Part shown: positions 44,150 to 51,462 of the stretch, piece by piece
Numbering within the stretch: position 1 is the stretch's first letter
How the letters are laid out: the number at the start of each line of letters is the position of its first letter
Assembly: GCA_022822005.1 (NCBI GenBank)
Contig: JAJECO010000046.1
Span: forward strand, 62,001-126,000
Length of the DNA: 64,000 bases
Direction: 5' to 3'
Source: Candidatus Poribacteria bacterium
GTDB taxonomy: Bacteria; Poribacteria; WGA-4E; PCPOR2b
The notes under the pieces: model-generated
What the model saw: the letters and a program-made list of their open reading frames with translations, nothing else
Database searches by the model: none
Told to the model about the DNA's origin: nothing
Translations under genes and position numbers: made by a program

Positions 44150-47100
44150 ATGACGAAACAACCCCTTCGCTTCACTTTATTCCTGTTAATATGTCTCTCA
44201 ATTCCATTAACGGCAACCGCACAAACAGTAGATATCCCCGACCCCAATCTCCGTGCTGCGGTTGAGGCGCAACTCGGCAAAGCGGCAGGGGACACCATCA
44301 CCACAGACGATATGGTGAATTTGACCGAACTTATCGCCCGTAATGCGAACATTAGTGATTTGACCGGGCTGGAACATGCAACCAACCTGACAGACCTGAG
44401 GCTTAGGGACAACAATATCTCAGACATATCGTCACTTTCGGGATTAAACAACCTGACAGCGCTGTGGCTTTCGGACAACAATATCTCGGACATCTCACCG
44501 GTGGCGGGATTAAACAACCTGACAGCGCTGATTCTTTGGAACAACAATATCTCAGACATATCGTCACTTTCGGGATTAAACAACCTGACAGCGCTGGATC
44601 TTTCGCTCAACAACATCTCAGACATATCGTCACTTTCGGGATTAAACAACCTGACAGTGCTGGGGCTTCCGGGCAACAGCATATCGGACATATCGCCACT
44701 TTCGGGATTAAACAGCCTGAGAAACCTGTATCTTCAGAACAACAACATTTCGGATATCTCACCGGTGGCGGGATTAAACAACCTGACATTGCTGAGTCTT
44801 GATGGCAACAACATCTCCGATATCTCACCGATAGCGGGATTAACCAATCTGGCATGGATGCGTCTTGCTGGGAACGATATCTCGGACCTCTCACCCTTGG
44901 CAGACAACATGGGATTGGGGGAAGGAGACCGGATTGATGTGCGAGACAACCCTCTGAACCGCACATCAATAGAGATCCACATCCCCGCACTCCAAGGCAG
45001 AGGGGTTACCGTTGAGTTTGACGATGTTATAACGGAATTGGTCGATATACCCGACCCGAACCTCCGCGCTGCAATTGAGGCGCAACTCGGCAAAGCCGCA
45101 GGTGACACCATCACCACCGCGGATATGGCGACTTTGACCCGTCTTGAAGCGGAGGAGGCAGGCATCAGCGATTTGACCGGGCTGGAACATGCAACCAACT
45201 TGGCATCCCTGAGTCTTGGGGACAACAACATATCGGATATATCACAGGTGAGGGGCTTAACGAATCTGACACGTCTAGGACTTCGAGTCAATACGCTATC
45301 GGACGTTTCGCCGGTGGCAGACCTGACAAATCTGACACGACTGGACCTTGTGGGTAACAATATCTCAGACGTGTCGGTTTTGGCGAACTTAACCAACTTG
45401 GAATCATTATTTCTTGACGGCAACCCCACCTCGGATATGTCGTCTTTGGCAGGATTAACCCAACTGACACGACTTGGGCTTGGGGGCAACAATATCTCTG
45501 ACATCTCACCTTTGGCGGACTTGACTGATTTGACGTGGCTGCGCCTTGGGGGCAACAATATCTCTGACATCTCACCTTTGGCGGACTTAACTGATTTGAC
45601 ATGGCTGCGCCTTGAGGACAATTATATCTCTGACATCTCGCCTTTGGCGGGATTAACTAGCCTGACAGAGCTATGGCTTTGGGGCAACAGTATCTCAGAA
45701 ATTTCGGCTTTAGCAGGCTTAACCAATTTGACACGCCTAAATCTTGCGGAGAACTCAATATCAGATATATCAGCTCTGGTGAACTTAACAAATCTGACAT
45801 ACCTAGAACTTCCATTCAACTCAATATCGGATCTCTCGCCCCTTGTAGCGAACACAGGTGTGGGCAGTGACGACGAGGTTGATGTGAGAGGCAACCCCCT
45901 GAACCGCGCATCAATAGAGACCCACATTCCCGCACTCCAAGGCAGAGGGGTTATGGTTGAGTTTGACGATGTTATAACGGAATTGGTCGATATCCCCGAC
46001 TCGAACCTCCACTCTGCGATTGCAGCGGCTCTGGGCAAAGCGGCAGGAAACGCAATCACCACAGATGATATGGCAAATTTGCGTCAGCTTTTCGCTATTG
46101 ACGTGAATATCAGCGATTTGACCGGACTTGAATTGGCAACCAACCTGACAGAGCTGGTTCTTATTAGAAACGCTATTAAGGACATCTCACCACTAGCAAA
46201 GTTGACCAATCTGACAAGTCTGCGTCTTAGTGCTAACACCATCACAGACATCTCACCGCTTGCAGGCTTGACCAATCTGACACTGCTATGGCTTAGTGAC
46301 AACAACATTTCTGATCTCTCACCGTTGACAGGCTTAACGAAACTGGAATCCCTCCTTGTTTCAGGCAACGGCATTGAGGACATCTCGCTTTTAGCCGGCT
46401 TAACCAACTTGGAAACGCTGGGGGTTAGAGACAACAACATCTCGGACATCTCGCCATTGGCGGGCTTAACCAACCTAGAAACACTGTGGCTCTACAACAA
46501 CGCCATCTCTGACCTGTCGCCGCTGGCGGGCTTAACCAACCTAAGATTCCTCTCGCTTCACACCAACCGGGTATTGTTCCTCTCGCCTTTGGTAGCAAAC
46601 ACGGGATTGGGAGTAGGTGACACGATCGAGTTGTGGGGAAATCCGCTAAACGAAGCATCTATCGGCACCCACATCCCCGCGCTCCGAGCCAGAGGGGTTG
46701 ACGTGGATCTCCGAACGCCGACCACCCTTGTGAAAATATCAGGGACGGTGACGGCGGAAAATAACCTGCTTATCGTTGAAGTCTGGGATGATCGAGCCCG
46801 TCCGGTGGAGGGGGTGCCGGTAACATTTACTGTCATCTCAGGCGGCGGGAAGCTCAGTGTAACAAGTGTAGCGACTGATGACCGTGGCAGGGCAGAGAGT
46901 CAGCTCACGTTGGGTCCCACTAAGGGAACGAACACGGTTCACGCGACTGTTGAAGGCATTTCGGAACCTGCGGTCTTTAGCGATGTGCCGGAGCCTGCGG
47001 TCCGTATTCCCGATCACAACCTCCGCGCTGCGATTGAGGCGGAGCTCAGGGTGACACCGGGTAGCACACTCACTGCGTCGAATATGGCGAGGTTGACCGA

Positions 47101-49705
47101 TATTTCCGCCCGTAATGCTAACATCAGTGATTTGACCGGGCTTGAGACTGCAATCAATCTGACATGGCTGGATCTGGGTTCTGAGTATGTGGAGGCAGAG
47201 GGACGTTCCATTAACAGCAACTCAGTATCAGACCTCTCGCCCCTTGCAGGATTAACCAACCTGACATTTCTGGGGCTTTCGGATAACAGCATCTCGGATA
47301 TCTCACCGGTGGCGGAATTAAACAACCTGACATCGCTGAGTCTCGGGAACAACAACATTTCCGATATCTCACCGGTGGCGGGATTGAACAACCTGACATC
47401 GCTGTTGCTTTGGGATAACAGCATCTCGGACATATCGCCTTTGGTAGCCAATACGGGATTGGGAGAGGAAGACTTGGTTTTTGTGACGGGAAATCCCTTG
47501 AGTTACCTATCCCTCTACACACACATTCCCGCACTCCAAAGCAGAGGCGTTACGGTGGTTTTTGACCGTCCTGTGGAAACGCTCTCAGGGCATACAGACG
47601 GAGTTGTCAGCATCGCCTTCAGTCCGGATGGCAGTATATTAGCAAGTGGCAGTGCGGACAACACGGTGCAACTGTGGGATACCGTCACGGAGTTGCCCAT
47701 AGCCACACTCATAGGGCATACCGCCATGGCAAGAAGCGTTGCATTCAGTCCGGATGGCAGCATACTTGCCAGTGGGGGACACGATGGCACGGTGCGGCTG
47801 TGGGATGTTGCTACCAGAACCCCGATAGACATACTCCTAGGGCATACTGATGGTGTTGAGAGTGTTGTGTTCAGTCCGGATGGCAACACGCTCGCTAGTG
47901 GAGGGCGCGACAGCACGGTGCGATCATGGAATCCCGTTACGGGACAACCTATAGAGATACTCCTGGCCGGTTCAGCCCTAGGCACAGTCTGGAGCGTCGC
48001 ATATAGTCCGGATGGCAATACCATTGCCATTGGGCTTGGCAACGGCGCGATACTGCTGGGTGACGTTGCCAACGGACTCCCTAAAGGTTACCTCACAGGG
48101 CATACCGGCCATGTTGAGAGTGTTGCATTCAACCGGGATGGCACTATGTTAGCAAGTGGAAGTGGAGATAACACGGTGCGCCTGTGGGATGCCATCACAG
48201 GAGACCCCATAGACACACTCACAGGGCATGCGGCGGGTATCAATAGTGTTGCGTTCAGCCCGGATGGCACCATCCTCGCCAGCGGGAGTGATGACCAAAC
48301 GGTGCGCCTGTGGGATGCCATCACAGGAGACCCCATAGATACACTCAGGGGGCATACGTCCTGGGTCAGGAGTGTTGCGTTCAACCGGGATGGCAGCGTG
48401 TTGGCAAGTGGCAGTGGAGATAGCACGATCCGCCTGTGGGAACTCGCACCACCTACTACTATAGAATACACCCTGTCGATACCAGCGGGCATCAGTCTGA
48501 TTCATGTGCCATTGAAGGTAACAGAGGTTGACGGAACAGCACAGACCATCGAATCGGTCGGCGACCTCTACGACGTCCTCGGTGGCGCGAGTGTCGTCAA
48601 TTTCCTCATCACCTACGACTCACAAACACAAGAATGGCGCAGCTTTTTCGTCTCTTCGGACAAAGGCACTCCCGCGGATGCGGCATTGACCGACGACATA
48701 GGAATTATAGCCGGTCTGAGAGTACCAGTATCGGTTCAACTCAGCGGTGATCCGCTAGGGACAAATGGAAGCAGCACCATCAGCTTGAGCCAAGGACTCA
48801 ACGTTGTGGGACTGCCGTTAAGAGATCCCACAATAGAGCGTGTCAGCGACCTGTTCACGCTTGACGGGATTGGCGGCAACGTCCCTGTGATTATCCTCAC
48901 CGATGGCGGAGAATTCAAGTTGGTCGGACGCGCGGGTGACCCCGGTGATATAGAAATCACCGGCGGACAAGCCTTTATCATGAACGCTTCACGAGAAGCG
49001 ATGGTTGAGATCTCTGGCGATCCGTGGGCTAACTCTCCAGAAATGGCTGCCGCCCCACTGTTGGCACTGACAGGTATCGAAGTGGGGAATACCACCCCTG
49101 TTTTGGGATTGAGAGGCTCAATTGTTGACGAAGGAACGGGCTTAAAGGTGCCAAACTTCCGGGTAACCGTCAAGAACCTATCAACCCGCAGGGCAGTCGC
49201 CACTGTCACAGCACCCGATGGGGCAGGTTATCGGTCCACCGTCGTTGACATAGAAACAGGACGTGCAGCTACGGTTGGGGATGTCCTCGAAATTTCTGCG
49301 CAATCGACTAATCCGTTTATCGGTGTAAAGCCGTTGCGGTATACAGTCACGGCTGAAGATGTGAAGCAAAGCCTGATTCAGTTACCAGAACTGGTTGCCT
49401 ACGAGATACCGGCGGAGACGGAATTGCTGCCCAACTATCCGAATCCGTTCAACCCAGAGACGTGGATTCCCTATCGGTTGGCGGAGGACGCTTTCGTCAC
49501 CTTGGCCATCTACGACTTAGGCGGTCAGGTCATCCGTACACTCGACGTGGGACATCAGGTCGCGGCGGTCTACGAGAATCGGTCAAAAGCAATCTACTGG
49601 GATGGCAGAAACGAGGTCGGTGAGGGGGTGGCAAGTGGTGTGTATTTTTACCACCTGTCCGCAGGGGACTATTCCGCCACGCGGAAGATGTTGATTATCA
49701 AGTAA
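44150..49705 (+). CDS. secreted LRR / Ig-like / WD40 mosaic surface protein
   Basis: 1851 aa from the ATG at 44150, with AAAGGAG upstream; the track's 44003 start lacks support. The order is: signal peptide ending ATAQ; three LRR blocks (about 30-290, 297-605, 614-850), each opened by a VDIPDxNLRxA(I/V)xAxLGKAAG cap; Ig-like domain (about 857-943); fourth LRR block (about 951-1130); seven WD40 repeats (about 1140-1437); a beta-rich region (about 1440-1627) with ISLIHVPLKV and LNVVGLPLRD; a CarboxypepD-regulatory-like module (about 1640-1740); and the C-terminal sorting domain NYPNPFNPETWIPY. It has no dockerin. It is a paralogue of the 28273 protein in its N-terminal, WD40 and C-terminal parts but lacks the protease-like domain. 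Confidence 0.88.
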   Translation: MTKQPLRFTLFLLICLSIPLTATAQTVDIPDPNLRAAVEAQLGKAAGDTITTDDMVNLTELIARNANISDLTGLEHATNLTDLRLRDNNISDISSLSGLNNLTALWLSDNNISDISPVAGLNNLTALILWNNNISDISSLSGLNNLTALDLSLNNISDISSLSGLNNLTVLGLPGNSISDISPLSGLNSLRNLYLQNNNISDISPVAGLNNLTLLSLDGNNISDISPIAGLTNLAWMRLAGNDISDLSPLADNMGLGEGDRIDVRDNPLNRTSIEIHIPALQGRGVTVEFDDVITELVDIPDPNLRAAIEAQLGKAAGDTITTADMATLTRLEAEEAGISDLTGLEHATNLASLSLGDNNISDISQVRGLTNLTRLGLRVNTLSDVSPVADLTNLTRLDLVGNNISDVSVLANLTNLESLFLDGNPTSDMSSLAGLTQLTRLGLGGNNISDISPLADLTDLTWLRLGGNNISDISPLADLTDLTWLRLEDNYISDISPLAGLTSLTELWLWGNSISEISALAGLTNLTRLNLAENSISDISALVNLTNLTYLELPFNSISDLSPLVANTGVGSDDEVDVRGNPLNRASIETHIPALQGRGVMVEFDDVITELVDIPDSNLHSAIAAALGKAAGNAITTDDMANLRQLFAIDVNISDLTGLELATNLTELVLIRNAIKDISPLAKLTNLTSLRLSANTITDISPLAGLTNLTLLWLSDNNISDLSPLTGLTKLESLLVSGNGIEDISLLAGLTNLETLGVRDNNISDISPLAGLTNLETLWLYNNAISDLSPLAGLTNLRFLSLHTNRVLFLSPLVANTGLGVGDTIELWGNPLNEASIGTHIPALRARGVDVDLRTPTTLVKISGTVTAENNLLIVEVWDDRARPVEGVPVTFTVISGGGKLSVTSVATDDRGRAESQLTLGPTKGTNTVHATVEGISEPAVFSDVPEPAVRIPDHNLRAAIEAELRVTPGSTLTASNMARLTDISARNANISDLTGLETAINLTWLDLGSEYVEAEGRSINSNSVSDLSPLAGLTNLTFLGLSDNSISDISPVAELNNLTSLSLGNNNISDISPVAGLNNLTSLLLWDNSISDISPLVANTGLGEEDLVFVTGNPLSYLSLYTHIPALQSRGVTVVFDRPVETLSGHTDGVVSIAFSPDGSILASGSADNTVQLWDTVTELPIATLIGHTAMARSVAFSPDGSILASGGHDGTVRLWDVATRTPIDILLGHTDGVESVVFSPDGNTLASGGRDSTVRSWNPVTGQPIEILLAGSALGTVWSVAYSPDGNTIAIGLGNGAILLGDVANGLPKGYLTGHTGHVESVAFNRDGTMLASGSGDNTVRLWDAITGDPIDTLTGHAAGINSVAFSPDGTILASGSDDQTVRLWDAITGDPIDTLRGHTSWVRSVAFNRDGSVLASGSGDSTIRLWELAPPTTIEYTLSIPAGISLIHVPLKVTEVDGTAQTIESVGDLYDVLGGASVVNFLITYDSQTQEWRSFFVSSDKGTPADAALTDDIGIIAGLRVPVSVQLSGDPLGTNGSSTISLSQGLNVVGLPLRDPTIERVSDLFTLDGIGGNVPVIILTDGGEFKLVGRAGDPGDIEITGGQAFIMNASREAMVEISGDPWANSPEMAAAPLLALTGIEVGNTTPVLGLRGSIVDEGTGLKVPNFRVTVKNLSTRRAVATVTAPDGAGYRSTVVDIETGRAATVGDVLEISAQSTNPFIGVKPLRYTVTAEDVKQSLIQLPELVAYEIPAETELLPNYPNPFNPETWIPYRLAEDAFVTLAIYDLGGQVIRTLDVGHQVAAVYENRSKAIYWDGRNEVGEGVASGVYFYHLSAGDYSATRKMLIIK

Positions 49706-49706
49706 G

Positions 49707-49994
49707 GGGAAAGGAAATTTCACTATTTACGATGCCTACGGTTTATGCCAGATCTGTTGTGGGGCCCTTGATGGTGGTGATCCCGAGGTCCATCTTGTTA
49801 AAGATACTGAGGATTCTCTTCATTTTCAGTGGAATGAACCGCTAGGAGAAGACCGTATAGTTTTAATTCGCATAGTATATACTACACTTAGGGTGGGCGA
49901 ATCTCGTAGGGAGGTTACACTGACTTCGGAAGCCCCTACTATGGTGGATGTTAGAATTAATGAGACACGCCAAACCGAACCGCATTGCCCCTAA
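49707..49994 (+). pseudogene. vestigial open frame after the LRR gene
   Basis: A 95-codon open frame (GKGNFTIYDAYGLCQICCG ... EVTLTSEAP) with coding-like composition but no ATG, GTG or TTG near its 5' end. It begins immediately after the LRR stop, and its start matches the sequence downstream of the LRR remnant at 55527. It is probably the tail of a decayed gene duplicated together with the LRR 3' end. Confidence 0.4.
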
Positions 49995-49999
49995 GACCG

Positions 50000-50096
50000 G
50001 TAGGTGCGGTTTCTAACCACACCGCATCGGCGCATTTTGAAACAATACCTCCCAAACGGGGGGCTAGTAGGTTCGGTTTCCACCCGCACCGGAACA
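50000..50096. repeat. two GTAGG-type imperfect palindromes
   Basis: GTAGGTGCGGTTTCTAACC (from 50000) and GTAGGTTCGGTTTCCACCC (from 50067) are degenerate versions of the TGCGGTT/AACCGCA palindrome seen intact at 40725. They occupy the leader of the small lipoprotein gene. Confidence 0.5.
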
Positions 50097-50152
50097 TAGG
50101 GAACGCAAGTGTCAATTTATTTTTAGAATCCACTATAGAAAGGAATTTACAG

Positions 50153-50476
50153 ATGCTAAAACTTGCTTTAACTCTCATTGCTATCCTCGCTATCGCCGCC
50201 TGCGGTGGCGATAGTGCCGATCAAATTGTTGGTTCCTGGAAAGGAACATATGAAGGGGAAACGGGTGTCTTTATCTTTAACAATAATGGAGGAGCCATAT
50301 TGAGTGCCGACGGTGACACTTTCCGCGGAACTTATCTTGTGCGTGGAAACCTTCTAGAACTAAATTACAAAGGTGAATCAATGTTCGTCACCTTCAGTAT
50401 CAACGGGAATCTGATGGTGTGCGAAGCAACTTTTGATGGCGAAAAACATACCGTAGTCCTTGAGAGAGGATTATAG
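50153..50476 (+). CDS. small lipocalin-like lipoprotein
   Basis: 107 aa from the ATG at 50153 (AAAGGAAT upstream); the longer track start reads through repeats. A type II signal peptide with lipobox AIAACGG puts the lipidated Cys at residue 18. The rest is a single beta-rich domain (IVGSWKGTYEGETGVFIFNN, ILSADGDTFRGTYLV), typical of small lipocalin-like META/DUF domains that begin with G-x-W. Probably anchored in the outer membrane or periplasm. The ligand is unknown. Confidence 0.72.
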   Translation: MLKLALTLIAILAIAACGGDSADQIVGSWKGTYEGETGVFIFNNNGGAILSADGDTFRGTYLVRGNLLELNYKGESMFVTFSINGNLMVCEATFDGEKHTVVLERGL

Positions 50477-50671
50477 ACTTATAGATAGTTACGGTATCGC
50501 TCAAGTTGCGCCCTATTCATCGAATATGCGAAGGGAGGGGTAGACATAACGATAGAGAAACCGAGCTTTTGTCAAGTGTGGGCAGGCAGTTCCCGCACCT
50601 ACTTTGGGGTGGTGACAACCCCCTGGTATTGCCAAGGACAAATAAACCCAGTCAGAAGGAGATTATCATTT

Positions 50672-51184
50672 ATGAAGGATTCTGAATGGACACAAAAGGT
50701 GGTCCGCTGTCTGTTTTTCTTGTTAGTGAGTCTTTATGCGGTTTTTATTCTCGGACTCGTTGGTTGCGGTGATGATGATACTGGTTGGAGCGGTACATAG
50801 GCTCTCGTTTCAGTTGATGGTGAGAGTCCTGACCAGATTCTTGGAGCAGATAGAGAACTAATCGTCTCCATTACTACCAACTAGTGGACGTTTAATAGCG
50901 ATGGAACGATGCGGGCGGAACTTGGTTTTAGGTTTCAAGGGCAGCAGCGAGGTTCTGCGGTTACAGGAACGGTTTCAGGAAAATTCAACGGCACTTACTT
51001 CCTATCCGGTTTCGACTATACGCTTAGTATGAGCATACTCACAGAAGGACAGATCATAACAGCAGCGCGCGTTGAGAATATCCAAGATACCGATACAGAA
51101 GAAGACACCGGCACATGGTCTAGAACAGGGGATACTCTCATACTAAACAGTTATGATGGTGAGGACCTGGTCTTCGTAAAGTGA
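50672..51184 (+). pseudogene. lipoprotein gene interrupted by two in-frame TAG codons
   Basis: From the ATG at 50672 (AGAAGGAGA upstream) one reading frame runs 171 codons to 51184, broken only by TAG at 50798 and 50882. It has a signal peptide with lipobox GLVGCGDDD. The pieces read WSGT-TAG-ALVSVDGES and SITTN-TAG-WTFNSDGTM, then continue to a natural stop. Both stops fall where Trp (TGG) is expected in G-T-W-x-L-V and N-x-W-T-F motifs. Without the stops it would be a ~170-aa lipocalin-like lipoprotein, a larger relative of the preceding gene. Confidence 0.75.
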
Positions 51185-51221
51185 TAAAGCGTAGTAGGGT
51201 GAACCCCTTTGACAGACTAAC

Positions 51222-51401
51222 TCGAAATGTAGCGCAAACTGTTAGTTTGCGTCCTCGGATCACAAGCCCACAGCCCGTAGGTTGGGTTGAACGGAGAGCC
51301 GTGAAACCCGACAATAGTTGGTAGGGAACACCAATAGTTGTTCCCTACGAAGCAGGACGTAGACCCGTTTATATTTCGTAGGGAACGGAGATCTCCGTTC
51401 C
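51222..51401. repeat. cluster of four short palindromes
   Basis: In the intergenic stretch before the WD40-cohesin gene: GCGCAAACT-GTT-AGTTTGCG (from 51222); GTAGGTTGGGTT...AAACCCGAC (51277-51313); GTAGGGAAC...GTTCCCTAC (51321-51348); and GTAGGGAACGGAG-ATCTCCGTTCC (51378-51401). Several begin with GTAGG. No gene is present. Confidence 0.6.
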
Positions 51402-51462
51402 ATCTGTAAAATGTCAACAGAACCCAGCTAAGTGTTCATCTTTCCAAAAAGAGGACTTTTAC

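Noticed and set aside
44119-48505. Long minus-strand ORFs opposite the LRR and WD40 genes
   Set aside because: They are shadows created by repetitive codons on the other strand; none has a ribosome site or recognisable motif.
50672-51184. Genome-wide TAG recoding as the explanation for the two in-frame stops
   Set aside because: Several ordinary genes in the window (26989, 27944, 32886, 36525, 42849) end in TAG at sensible positions, so TAG acts as a normal stop.
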